From NCBI RefSeq assembly GCF_032118995.1, contig NC_092665.1, forward strand, positions 15,954,012 through 16,018,011: a DNA stretch of 64,000 nucleotides, given 5' to 3'. Of the stretch, positions 25,054 through 36,400 are shown piece by piece. How positions within the stretch are numbered: the stretch's first letter is position 1; the number at the start of each line of letters is the position of its first letter. The position numbers and the translations under genes were made by a program. Under the pieces are notes generated by a model that saw only the letters and a list, made by a program, of their open reading frames with translations, did not search any database and was not told the origin of the DNA. Origin of the DNA: Asterias amurensis. Lineage: Eukaryota > Echinodermata > Asteroidea > Forcipulatida > Asteriidae.

Positions 25054-25205
25054 TTAAAGGCAGTGGACACTATTGGTAGTTGTCAAAGACTAGCCTTCAA
25101 AGTTAGTGTATCTCAACATAAACATCAAATAACAAACCTGTGAAAATTTGAGCTCAATCGGTCATCGAACTTGCGAGATAATAAAGAAAGAAAAAACATG
25201 TAATT
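25054..25205 (+). mobile_element. MITE family 1, left half only
   Basis: Starts TTAA then AGGCAGTGGACACTATTGGT and continues colinearly with the elements at 45125 and 55439 through GAGCTCAATCGGTCATCGAA. It then stops, so the right arm and right TTAA are missing. Confidence 0.8.
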
Positions 25206-27828
25206 CTTCTATTTGGAGATTAATAAAGTTTCTTATGTCTTATGTCTTACTGGAGACCTTTTGTTTTCCTTTTTCTGTTTTGTCCTCGGTCTCTTTAAGA
25301 TAGTGAATAATTAAATCAAGAGTTCCTCACAAATGCAGGGACTTGAAACACCATGTGCACAAGCTACGCCAAGGCACACACAACCTTATTAGAGTCCAGT
25401 TTGAAGGGGCCTGCTTTCGTTGTACTATTATTCCCATCAAAATACATTCTATTTATTCTGAGAGAAAAATCCCACAATCTCATTTCGTCACGCAGTGCAA
25501 ACATACATGTATGCCTCTTGGGGGAACTGTTTCTTGGTCCAGTCACTACAATTTGCAACACCGGCTCAACGAGAGTCCATTATATTCCCTCCACGCCATT
25601 CAAGAACAGGAAACAGCCAATTTCGACATACATATATGGAAGATTACTATAGCTCAACCTCTTTAACGGTGACAGATCATTGGACTCTAGCCATGTATGT
25701 AAGGGAAGGGGGGGTCGAGCGAGAGGCAGGGTGCCAATGCCCGAAGACATCTCGACTTCCTCATCTGAAGGAATCAGCCGAGGAGGAACTTAAAAACGGA
25801 AGTCTGCTAAAATAAAGGGACACTAGTCTGAAACATTCTGCGGGTCTCACAGAATACATGTATACATATTATATAAATAAACTCAAATGGCTTCAGGCCA
25901 GGCTTACACCCACTACACGCAAAGGTCAGGCAATTCTAGAAGTTGGTAACTTAAATACATTGAAACGCTTTCTAACATCTTGGACACAATATGTAGAGGA
26001 TACAAGTTCAAGAACCAGCGTCAACAGAATGTATCTAGGCTCTATTTTTGCTATTTTTAAATCTCGTACAGGTATGCATCACCAAGCGCCAAGGTTTAGT
26101 CATAACTTCTTAATGTTGATTTTAAGGAGCCAGAAATCACAGAATCATATCGTCGGATTAAGGTTCTTCGGCAAATAAATGAGAAAACTATCCAACAGAC
26201 GGAACCATAATAAGACTTTTCCCGGGTCGCAAGGTTTGCCTTTGATTACATGTCACACAGAGTTAAAACAAAGTGCAAAACCTAAACCCGCTAAGCAGGT
26301 GCTGTATTAACCATCTGACAAATCGAATAGAGTTGGGAATCATTTTTGCGGGAAGCATTTACAAACCGGGGCTTAAGGGAGTTTATAAGGTCTGTTTACC
26401 CCCTTCACATAACAATACACATCAAGTTACTACAAGGCAATTAGCTTTACAAACTGCGAGCGTTAGTGTCTTTATTTGATCAAGTGTTGGCAGTTTGGTT
26501 TGGCTAAAAGTTTCATCTTTATATGGGGTTAATATGCTCTTCTAGTTTGCTTTCCCGCATTTTTCTCTTTTTTGTGTATTAAAAGCCCAACCATAAAACG
26601 ACTCAGTGATAAGACGTCACCGTAAACTATATCTTTCAAGTCTGTCTTAATTTCAAGTTTACTGGGTTTTTAAGTCTCAGTGTTTTCATGTTTTGAAGGG
26701 TGTTGTGGCAGTATGCGATTCTCCCAACGATTTGCCTTCACTCAAAAAGTACACCAGTCTCAGAATATACAAAATGTGATCAGCTTCATTCCAATATATG
26801 ATATTGAGAAGAAAAAAAACATCACAACAAAAATCATTACTCAGACAGGCAGAAAACCAAAACAAACAATTTAAGTTTTTTTTATTTTATACATCGCCTT
26901 GAAAAAGGAAGAGCATAGCAGGTTTTTTTAAGGACAAGTGTAGACTTGGTAGAACCACCTAATCTCGAATCTGATTTAACTGGCAATGTTATGGAAGATA
27001 GGGTTGTGTTAGCTTATTTTTCCATGTAAATTATTATTACAAAAAAAGTGACCTTGAATATCCCAGGGCCTTAGCGTAAGGCAAGATCCTACATTATGGC
27101 CAATGTACTATCGGAAATTACACATTATGTCATAATTTTCTCATAAATTTAAGAGTTGTAAAAGTAACAACTGGACAAATGTGCCCCACATGTATGATTG
27201 TTATCAACTGTCAGATCAAAAATTGCTAAAAACCAGACAGTGTAATCTGCACAAAAATTATTTATTCAATTGAGCTGATGAATACAAATCTAGCCTGCAA
27301 GTCCAGGATCTGTTGCTCTTTGAGCTGTGCACAAATTGTGCCTGCATGAAGTCCATGCTCTATATGGCTCTTTTTAAAAACATGTGATGTTATGGTGATA
27401 GCCTACAAAAATTGCAATCTGTATGAGCTTCCTCCATGGTATAAACGTCATCTGAACGATGCCCGGAAATGCTGACTGGGAACGGTACAAGGTCGCTCTG
27501 CAATCAGGCATATCTAAAGTCCCTATTTAGTCAAACCACTGCGACAGTAAACGCCTTAATGGACCCGAAACATAGCAAAAGTGACAGTTGAATTATTAAT
27601 TTGCAATCCTTTCACACGCCACCCCAACCAAGGTTTGAGCCATCTGGTAAAAAGGTGTCCTAAATGGCTGGAATTTTAAAACAAGGTGTCCAAATTGGTC
27701 ACTTAAAACAAACTTGCATGTATAATGACTCATAAAAAAGAGTGTCCAAATAATTACAATCGGGTGTCCAATAGACACCCAGACACCCATTTGACGACTA
27801 ACTTTTCACAATTTTTCACATGAATAAC

Positions 27829-27920
27829 ATATAGAAGAGTTTGCGGTAACACCATGCACCATGGTGTTACCGCAAACTCTTCTATATCTTATCTCCACCA
27901 TGCAAAGTTTCAAATCCTAC
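27829..27920. repeat. Perfect 28-bp inverted repeat with 3-bp spacer
   Basis: Bases 27829-27856 and 27860-27887 are exact reverse complements around CAC; each arm contains GAGTTTGCGGTAACACCATG or its complement. The downstream block CACCATGCAAAGTTTCAAAT links it to the fragments at 12160 and 50524, suggesting two element ends joined head to head. Confidence 0.9.
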
Positions 27921-28655
27921 ACATGTATAACCTAAAACATGTTCAGATTCTTGTTTTGATTTTGAATCCTCAAAACTATGTGTGCAGGTGTCAAAATGAA
28001 AAACAAAATATAATTTAAACTCTATAAACACAGTTTTTACAGCGTAATTCTTAGCTTTAAGTCAGAGCAAAGGTCTTAACACTGACCGTCATCATTATTT
28101 TTTATTATTTTAGTTTATGCAAGTCGCCAGACACACAAGGCCTGAATGCCACTTTAAGGTGTGAGCTACAATTGATTTTTGTTTTCCAGACACCGTTGCC
28201 ACCATGTACTCCTAGGGCTGAAACAGGGTTACCCCTTGAACTGTCCATACGGGTAGGCTTGGGTATCATCATTCATGCGTTAGAATGAGCCCATATTCAT
28301 CTGAATCTTCATTAAAGCATGATTGATTGATTGTGGATGACAAACCGACAAAAAAGGATATACATAAGAAAAGTAGAACAGATTATAGAGGAATTGGTGA
28401 CGAATGGATAAAATCCGGCGTGAGAATCTTCCTCCGATCAATTGGTAACACGAAAGACAAGTGTTCTTTCCTGTTGGTTCAATAATGGCTTTCAAACCAC
28501 AGAGCAAACTATTTATTGCAACATGACAAATTGGATGTGTCCAAATACTGGAATGTGCATGTCAAGTCTAATAAAATTGCCTAATACACTAACATGCAAT
28601 CATGGCTTTATACAATTTGGGAACAAATATGACTAATGATTTCGTTTAGTTCGGG

Positions 28656-28815
28656 CTTACTCGGTGGTCTAGTGGAAAGACATCTGTACAAGCAACAAAG
28701 GTCGTGGGTTTGAATCCCAACCGAGTGATTGCCTGTTGAATTTGTTCAAATAGCTTAGGAAAGTACTAAGTATACAGCGCTCAATATCGGTGTATTAAAG
28801 TGTAAAAAAAAAAAA
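28656..28815 (+). repeat. SINE-B, near-complete tRNA-derived copy
   Basis: The tRNA-like head has a box A TGGTCTAGTGG (28665-28675) and box B GGGTTTGAATCCC (28706-28718). The ends CTCGGT and ACCGAG can pair like an acceptor stem. A body with GGAAAGTACTAAGTATACAG and an A-rich tail (about 28803-28815) follow. The intact boxes and tail suggest a young pol III-derived retroposon. The other copy is on the minus strand at 4530-4660. Confidence 0.8.
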
Positions 28816-29074
28816 TAGATTCTTTATACCTGATGCAAAACTAACATCTATTAAATTGTGTTTTATATTGATATCTATTAAATTCGTTAGTTAAACTCTT
28901 AATACAAAAACTTAATACATAAATATATAATGATCTATAGGATTCACATAATAAAGAATCACTACTAACAATCTTAGTTTATCTTGAGGCTTCATAAGAA
29001 CTTAATTAACGAAAACAAATCAGATTCAAATTCTCGTTTGTTGTGATGTTTGTTCTCTTTATATTTGTTAACTT

Positions 29075-29089
29075 TTTATTATGTTTATT
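29075..29089 (-). terminator. Candidate polyadenylation signals for IgR-3
   Basis: Two AATAAA hexamers on the minus strand (29084-29089 and 29075-29080) lie about 165-175 bases beyond the stop codon of the receptor gene at 29253. No other evidence of cleavage is available. Confidence 0.5.
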
Positions 29090-29252
29090 TTGGTATCATA
29101 GTTTAACATCTTTAGCGAAACGCATATCGTGATTTGGTTCCAGCACTGTTTTGATATTCTGTCTCACAGCTTATTAAATAAAACTCAGCATTTGGTACTT
29201 TTGTCCACCACAATTTCCTTCAATATTTGTAGCCATCATCTCAGCTGTGTCT

Positions 29253-31034
29253 CTACTCTAAGACGGTAGAGTATCCATCCTCCAAGATGACTTCTTGAGT
29301 CAGAGGAACATAAAGAGTATTCTCCACAGTTTCAGCGTACAACTCCAGCTCTGGAACGGGAGATCCACATTCAAAATGCACCTCCTCCGACTCGGAGATG
29401 AGCACATCCTCTTGGCTCTCGTTCAACGGCAGAACCACCACTTCAGCGGCCTCTTGGTAGACATTCTCCCCTTCTGTTGAGAGCGGATCCGTCGGGTCCA
29501 CTGCTTCGTGATAAATATTATTTCCAACAAATGTGGACGTCACAGTTGGGCCCACAGTCTCGTGGTAGATGTTCTCTCCGCCGAATGCATCCGGTGGTCC
29601 TGTTGTCGGATCGCTTGCTTCGTTGTAGATGTTCTCAGAAAACATCGTCAATGGTCTTGAGTTTAGGTACACCGGTGAGTAGCCTGTGTCCTGTTCAGAC
29701 CGGAATTGAGCTTCTTGAACCGTGTTGCGATTCAGTTTGCGTCTTCGGCGGTATGTCAGGCACACTACCATGAGTATAGTCAGCAATAAAAGCACCACAG
29801 CAGCACCAGATATTATTGCAATGGAACTTGGCTCGGTATACCAAGGGAGGTTTGATGTTGGGGGTAAGGTGCGCGTAGACACAGAATTGGTTGCAGCGGT
29901 GGGATACCCAGAATTGATAGCAGAGGTGGGATACACTTCAGTTGTGTCAGGAATCGATGCACTGTGCGTAACATGCAAGGTTATTTTTCCCATGTAGACT
30001 TTACCCTTGAAGATAACCGCACATTCTAAGACACTTCCACTATCCTGCACAAGGACGCCTATATAAACATTTCTTTGGATCGGATTGCCTGAACGGAATG
30101 TTCTGTTGTAACCAATCTCGGAAGGGATCTGCCAGTGACGCTGGATGTAGTCTGTTGCTGACACGGGTGGTGTAAATACAATATCACAGGTGAAGCCTGA
30201 AATGACTCCTTCCCGTAGTGGGAACTGATGCTGACGAATATTGACTGATACGTCCATTGCTCCAGGAGGCACTGGCAACACTGTGATGATACCTATTATG
30301 CAAGTTCCATAAACTAGATAGCTATCCACTTCTGTTTCAGTAGCACATACAAACTTACTGTCGTTGAACTTGCTATCAACAATTAAACTGAGCTGTTTGA
30401 CAACCGAGCCGCTACTGTCATTCACGACCTCCCAGTCAGCGTCTTGAGGTCCGGCCCAAGACGTCAAGGTGTTCCTGGGTGGTATCCATGTAAGTGTCAT
30501 ATTGCCCGGTGATGCGACCTTCTCCGATGAGCAAGAGATACCCAGCAAGCTTCCCTCCATGACGCTTACCGATCCCTCAGGGGAGCATGAAAGAGCCTTC
30601 GGGTGATCGTGTAAGGAGACGGTTGCAGTTGCTGCTGCCAACGTTCGGCGAGTCCTTATATCTACCACCACACACCTATAGTCACCGGTGTCGCCAGGCA
30701 TCAAGTCACTTATAGTCAAGTAATAGTCCAGATTTGTGAGAGTCAATTTGTATACACTGACCTCAAATCGCCCATTGCTGTACTGTCTGTCTACCGTCAG
30801 TCCAGAGCTGACGACCGTCAGTCCAGAGCTGACGACATTCTTATGAATCCAGTAAAACTCTTGATTCAGTAAGTTCACGTTCCGAATGGCACATTTGATC
30901 GTTACAATGTTCCCTTGGTATTCTCGGATGTCCATCGGAGCAACCGTAACATTGAGCTCCATAGCGGCAGACACACTTTGAATAAGAACAGCGATCATCA
31001 GTGTCCACAGTGCAGTCTTTGCTGAACCCTTCAT
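29253..31034 (-). CDS. Intronless Ig-superfamily receptor with repeated NIYxEA tail (IgR-3)
   Basis: Single-exon frame of 593 codons from the ATG at 31034. Signal peptide about 1-23 (ends VSAA). Ig1: Cys48, Trp62, Cys121 in DTGDYRC. Ig2: Cys150, 168, 230, 245 with Trp183. Ig3: Cys283, Trp301, Cys338. A Thr/Ser/Pro stalk, one span (about 405-427) and a RRRRK stop follow. In the tail, EN(I/V)Y(N/H/Q)E(A/T)-type modules occur four times at 18-20 residue steps (Tyr470, 490, 508, 526). YLN (Tyr456) is a Grb2-type site. YAETVENTLYVPL (Tyr566, 575) parallels IgR-2. YVPL, nine residues, then YSTV (Tyr588) is ITAM-spaced but ends in Val; TLYVPL is also ITSM-like. An in-frame 21-bp direct duplication (30794-30835) lies inside Ig1. 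Ligand and signalling are unknown. A possible acceptor TTTTGTTTTAAG lies in the leader, so a 5' UTR intron cannot be excluded. Confidence 0.9.
   Translation of the reverse strand: MKGSAKTALWTLMIAVLIQSVSAAMELNVTVAPMDIREYQGNIVTIKCAIRNVNLLNQEFYWIHKNVVSSGLTVVSSGLTVDRQYSNGRFEVSVYKLTLTNLDYYLTISDLMPGDTGDYRCVVVDIRTRRTLAAATATVSLHDHPKALSCSPEGSVSVMEGSLLGISCSSEKVASPGNMTLTWIPPRNTLTSWAGPQDADWEVVNDSSGSVVKQLSLIVDSKFNDSKFVCATETEVDSYLVYGTCIIGIITVLPVPPGAMDVSVNIRQHQFPLREGVISGFTCDIVFTPPVSATDYIQRHWQIPSEIGYNRTFRSGNPIQRNVYIGVLVQDSGSVLECAVIFKGKVYMGKITLHVTHSASIPDTTEVYPTSAINSGYPTAATNSVSTRTLPPTSNLPWYTEPSSIAIISGAAVVLLLLTILMVVCLTYRRRRKLNRNTVQEAQFRSEQDTGYSPVYLNSRPLTMFSENIYNEASDPTTGPPDAFGGENIYHETVGPTVTSTFVGNNIYHEAVDPTDPLSTEGENVYQEAAEVVVLPLNESQEDVLISESEEVHFECGSPVPELELYAETVENTLYVPLTQEVILEDGYSTVLE
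30794..30835 (-). repeat. In-frame 21-bp duplication inside IgR-3
   Basis: The 21-mer occupies 30794-30814 and again, identically, 30815-30835. In the protein it doubles SSGLTVV between strands of the first Ig domain without breaking the frame. Confidence 0.95.
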
Positions 31035-32035
31035 TGTTTACAAATGATACACTCAAAAAACAAGAACACAACTTAAAACAAAAGGAAATTCCTTTAAAAA
31101 TGTGCGCTCTCCAAAAGACAATGACATCCAGTAGTCAACTCAGTTTACCTTTCATGGTATTGTAACCCACTTCCTCACGTAAGAACAAACTGACTAAGCA
31201 ACACAAGACTACCGGTTGATTGGAAAAGATCTTACGTCACAAACAACCTTCTCCGACGGAAATACCAACGGTATCAAAACTTTGTATCGGTTAATGAACA
31301 TTTGGACTGTCCTGGCACATCCGATGATTCAATTGTTATTATAAACACAATGAAACTGATGCAACTTGACATTTTTTTTTAAACCTCAGGTTCAATTCAT
31401 AATTTTATTTGGTCTATTATTCAAACAAGACACGAGGTAAAGGGAAACTGATTGGGTAAATTGTGAATATTTTAGGGCTGATCTAGAAAACTTCAGTATG
31501 CTTTTATTACAAACTGGGCCACCTAAACATAACAAATGGTTGACGGTCTCCCTATATTTGTTCGGGATGCGAGTCAGAAGCCAAAAAGCATTACTCGACG
31601 TGTGTAGAAAATAGAAACACAAAAAGAAGCCTTACTCATAGAACAAACCCATAGCTTTGGCCTATAGTCTTCGTCCATTTAAAAACTTAGAGTTTCCGTA
31701 CAAGGCTTAAAAATGGCGAACGGAGCCTCAGTCGGAGCAAAAGCTAGAACCGTGATATCAAAGAGGGCGGTACACACTACAAAAAAACTAGCAACAGACT
31801 GGTGCCTTTGCGTGATTAACACTGTGGTCAACTTAGTGAATACAGGAAGCCTTACAAAGATGGCTGCCGTAAGCTTTATTTGACCGTTTTTTATTGTCAA
31901 ACAAACATGATTATCGAGTGGGACCCTATGAAGGAATATAGGCCTATGCATGTAGCTCAACCCGGGGGGAGAAAGTGTGTCATGTTGACATGCTGTTTCA
32001 ATTTCCCCTATGCCTAGTAACAGCTACGGAATCCC

Positions 32036-32440
32036 AAGACATCTCCCCCTTGATTGAAAACACAAGTCTTTTAATGGCCTAATACCAAACGAAACATTTA
32101 AAGTGATGATATACAACAGTTTACATTGTAACCTGAAAGACCGAGACAAGTCGTCCTGGATTGAAAACACAAGTATTTAATACCAAACTAAATATTTAAA
32201 GTGAGGATATACAGCAGGGTTGAAACTTTAACTCCTGATGACTGAGACATCTCGTCATACGATTGAAAGCACAAGTCTTTAACCCAAACCAATTATTTAA
32301 ATTTGGGATACACAACAGTGTGGGTTTGAACTTTAACTCCTGATGACTGAGACATCTCGTCCTACGATTGAACCAGTGCAGTCTTTGATTCCAAACAAAA
32401 TAATTAAAGTGAGATGAGAATATACAACAAGATGAGTAAT
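32036..32440. repeat. Degenerate tandem array, about 100-107 bp period, four units
   Basis: Units begin near 32036, 32143, 32243 and 32350 with GAGACATCTCGTC or a variant. Each continues with GATTGAAAxCACAAGTCTTT, CCAAAC and a TATACAACAG-like block. Units 3 and 4 share AACTTTAACTCCTGATGACT just before them and are the most alike. Confidence 0.8.
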
Positions 32441-32860
32441 AGGACCCCCGAAACCTGATCTGTAGGGCTGAGTTTAGAAGTTATATTAAAGCGTTGCATG
32501 GTCTCTATCAGAATTAAACTATAACATTGTTTTTGACTCGATCTGTTTACTAAACAGATCGAATAGACATAGTTGGGTTTAAAACAAGAAAATTTTATCA
32601 AATGCAGGAAACACTCTTTGTGAGAGTCTGGTCCCCAGAGACCCGGTACAGCTGTGAGTCAGAAGTTCATTGTATAAAGAGATTAAAGCAATGCAAGGGG
32701 GTCAGTCTGAAAAACTGCCCCAGACGTTTAGTGACAAAGGAAAGAATTATTTCATCTGTCATCAACTCGGCCTGTATATTTTTGTATTTTAGTCAATAAT
32801 TGAAATTTACCTGGTATGTCTGCTGCCACCTAGCGTTCTAAAGAATTTTCATTGTATGGG

Positions 32861-33030
32861 ACCATAAGAACAAGCATTTGCTATAAAGCACAAACAGAAC
32901 TATGCTTAGAAGAACAAGGTTGTCGGCCAAAAGGTTGTTTTGAAACTGTCTTAGACTGGTATCATACTTATTTTTGTTTAGCAGAAAACCGCTAAGCAAT
33001 GTTTGCTGCTAAAGAAGGTCTAGCTCTACA
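32861..33030. repeat. Decayed AGCTGCTTA-family element
   Basis: ACTATGCTTAGAAGAACAAG, then CGGCCAAAAGGTTG, GACTGGTATCATACT and GCTAAGCAATGTTTGCTGCT keep the order of the family seen at 20453-20648, with many differences. Confidence 0.45.
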
Positions 33031-33434
33031 AAATGATGTCTATGCACCTCTTAACATCGCTACTACGCAAGCAAAAGTTCTCAAGACACCCTTTAAGAAA
33101 ATAACGTAGATTTGTGAATAAGATTTGCTACGGGGGCCGGTATCATGCTTGCTTTTCCCAGGCACGGAGAGAGTGTGGCCGTGGGTCGCGGTTTCCAAAT
33201 AATTAATTTGCAATTTGCTGAGAAATTGAACCTTTCCGTATTGCTTGGCGTGGCTTCCGTACGTCGGCTTAAGCTGAGGAAATCGCACGTCTCTCAACTC
33301 AGGCAGGGGCTGTCAAACCTGAGAGAATGTGTGTTGACGGGAGGTGTGTGGGGGGGGGGGGGGGAGGTAGTTTCAAGGAGATCGGTGTTCTAGGAAGAAG
33401 AAGTAAAGTGGGCGTTTTCATGAATGTGAACTCT

Positions 33435-33468
33435 TCTGAAAACGAGCAGAGTATACTGTTCGAAACGT
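33435..33468 (+). repeat. Hammerhead-like motif in dispersed repeat
   Basis: CTGAAAA, then GAGCAG facing CTGTTC, then GAAACGTCGAGA. GAGCAG and CTGTTC pair with one wobble, and the block matches that at 1683-1716. The CUGANGA box is altered here, so activity is unlikely. Confidence 0.35.
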
Positions 33469-36400
33469 CGAGACCAGACCGGCTCTTTTCAGAGGATACT
33501 CAACCCAAAAGAGATTTTACTTATTTTCAAAAACATGCAAAACTTCAAACACTACTTCACTCTAATAGAATTCAAGTTATTGCATGTAGAGTGCGAAGAA
33601 GACAGGAACGTATTAAAGAACAAGGGAATTACCAAACCTCTTATCACGCAAGTAAGCCTACCAATGTCAACCTCAAAGGAACTTTTTAAGAATAACCTTA
33701 AACTTAAAGGCGTATTACAGAAAACCGTTCAGGCAAAAGTTCTCAATTTTGTGACAAAGGCTCCAAGGAGATATATAGCACGTGTTTTGCATCTTTATTT
33801 ATACTTCTATAAGTATGCATCTTACCATGACCTCATGTCATGGCACACTTTTATCTTTTCCATCGACAAAAAGTATTGAAACTTTACCTAAACTACCTGG
33901 CGCCACTAAGGGTCCGAAAAAGGGTTAGGAAACCGTGGCAATTGCGTAAAGAAGAGTCTTGAACATGTATTAGGGAACAAAAATAGACACATTGACGCAG
34001 GTCTGGTGGGCTGTTCAATGTGTTACACAGGTAGGGCTTAGTTTCATATGAATTTCATATGAATTATGATATAATAAGGTTGCAGGTCAAGACAGGCGTG
34101 ACCCCGGCAGATTTAATCACTGCTTCCTGGTACCCCTTTTTTGCAATCTGAAATGTATTTTTATTCAATTTTTCGAGAGAAAATAGAATTAGCTTTTGCA
34201 TTTTGCAATTTTTTATTTTTTTTCCAATAAGGACCTATAGTAGACCACCATTTTTCAAATTGTATTGTTGTTGTTGTTTACATGACATGCCTTAGTTTTT
34301 TATTAAAAAAACACAATTTTTTATTTTCTTTTTCTTGCTAGAAGAACATGGTGTGAACTTTGTAGCACTGACTTATCCGCGATATAGGTATCTTTCCTAG
34401 CATTGCTGCATATATGTAGCTGTTATTTTGCTATTAAATTAAATGTTGTAGAAAGGAATTATCACCAATGTCAGTGAAGCGTGCTGATATATGCAGCTCT
34501 AGAATTTCGCCTATTGTGTTTTCTGATTGTTCAATTTAAAAAAAGTAGGCCTAATCCATGACTATTTCTATCTTTCTATTCTAGCTCCCAACCTGTTGAT
34601 CAAGGTCTCCTTGTAGCTAGAAATACGGCTGTGTGTTGGCAAGTATACTGGTAAAAATAGGTTATTGTTTACTGTTGCCATGGAAATAATACAACGGGCA
34701 ACTCCGGAACTCCACCACCATACAACACGTTACCTGTATGACCTTTTAACAATACACTACACTGCACGAACAGTGTGGCGAATTCATCGCGTGCTATTTC
34801 GCAGCAAAGAGGAAAATGTCAAAGCTGCCTTGAAAACAAGCCCCCGCAGGCAAAATATAAATCCATGTTACTATTGAAACCATGCCAGACAAGCCTTTCA
34901 GTAAACAATCAATATGAACCTGACGACAAATCATTCACTGTGATAGAATAATGTACAGCACTCATTCAGCGAAATATGTAAATTTATTCAGTTTTTGATC
35001 AGAGTTCTACTAAACATGTTTTCCACATTTAACTACACAAGCAGCGGTTCAATATTTTACTGTTTAAAAACAAAGCATAACATACTCTGATACACTTACA
35101 TAATAATATAATATGTACAATTGAAATACATAATATATCCAACTAAAAACGAAGAAATTGCAGCATGAATGAAAACAGAAATGACACAAAAGCATAATCA
35201 CAATTTCAAAAGTGCCATACCAATATATACAAATAATCAAACATCTTCAATTATACAAAACAATATCACAAAAACCCTGTATCAAGTTAAAACACAAAAA
35301 CATTCTAAAAATGCAAGTTAAAAAACATATCACCGGCTCAGCCCAAAATGGTGAGGGGGTATTTCTATTTAAAAAAAAATCAACATATTTAAATTGACAT
35401 ATTGCTTAGGCTGGTGGTCCATGTTTTCCTAGAAGTGAACAAAAATATCCATTTCCATTAGATATATTTATGCTGTGCGGATACAAACTATTGCAGAGAA
35501 TGTACTGTATATTATTGCGGTTTTCCATAAATATTGCAAACAGGGAAGTTTTGTCCTTGACAAAAATAGCCATGACACAACACAAAATCGATTTTCTCAT
35601 TTCGGCTATAGGCGTATCATTTCTTGCCTGGGGTAAGGGACATTATGTCTCCGGTAGGAAGACCCACGTTTTATGCCTACAGGTTCCGCCCAGTTTAATT
35701 TACATGTTTGTTGTCTGTCGCGTTTGTGGGGCATTGTATGGGAAAGGTATAAGTGTACATAATATTCAGTTTTCAGTTCCACCCTACTCATTACATATAT
35801 TCAGTTTTTGGTATAAACACATGTGTGTAATATAAACACGCGAAAGGAATGTTGTATACATGTAAAGTTGTATTAAAACTACATGGCAATATACATGATT
35901 TTGCAGCAAGTGCCAGACCTGATACTTATGCCCCTACTTAAGCCTTGGTGCCCTTGAAATGCTTCGGTAGAAGTTTACACTATCCTCATAGGGTGCCCTT
36001 TACCAAGGAGAAAATGCCTGGATGCCCTCGCTCTTTCAAAAACGAAGCATACATGGGCCTGGCATACAATCAGTCTACCAGTGAGAAACGTTTTACGTTT
36101 TACACGCAACCAAAGTATAAATATTATTTTGAGTTACAAAAAAAGGCACCTTATTGACCATAAAATAACTGCATCACTCAATACTAGACGTATGATTCCA
36201 ATCTGCCTAAAGAAGTGTTTCCTGCTTCAAGTCAGTCCCAATACAGAATATGTCCACTCTGTAAACTGACCATTTTTGGTCACTGGTGCTTTGATAAGGA
36301 AATACTAACTTTGATTTGAGTGGACAAGCCTAGACTGCATATCTGGTGTTAATGCAATTGGTCAAAGTGTTACTAGAGATCATCAAAATCAAGACACACC

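Larger units (their letters stand above)
23450..29252. other. Gene-free region between IgR-2 and IgR-3
   Basis: No gene is supported. It contains a 20-bp doublet CCACGTAGAAACGCACCACY near 23734-23773, a half MITE at 25054, a perfect inverted repeat at 27829 and a SINE at 28656. Frames at 25343-25815 overlap one another in different phases and look like chance. The stretches 23800-25050, 25210-27820 and 28820-29060 hold nothing recognised. The IgR-2 promoter presumably lies just above 23450. Confidence 0.6.

Noticed and set aside
25343-25815. Three overlapping open frames on the plus strand
   Set aside because: They occupy different phases of the same DNA with no sign which would be real; likely chance.
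33327-33879. Overlapping frames of 114-120 codons near a G15 tract
   Set aside because: They start in or near simple sequence and a dispersed repeat; no domain.
35470-35835. 121-codon plus-strand frame
   Set aside because: Lies in AT-rich sequence downstream of the Kelch gene; hydrophobic composition but no coherent domain.
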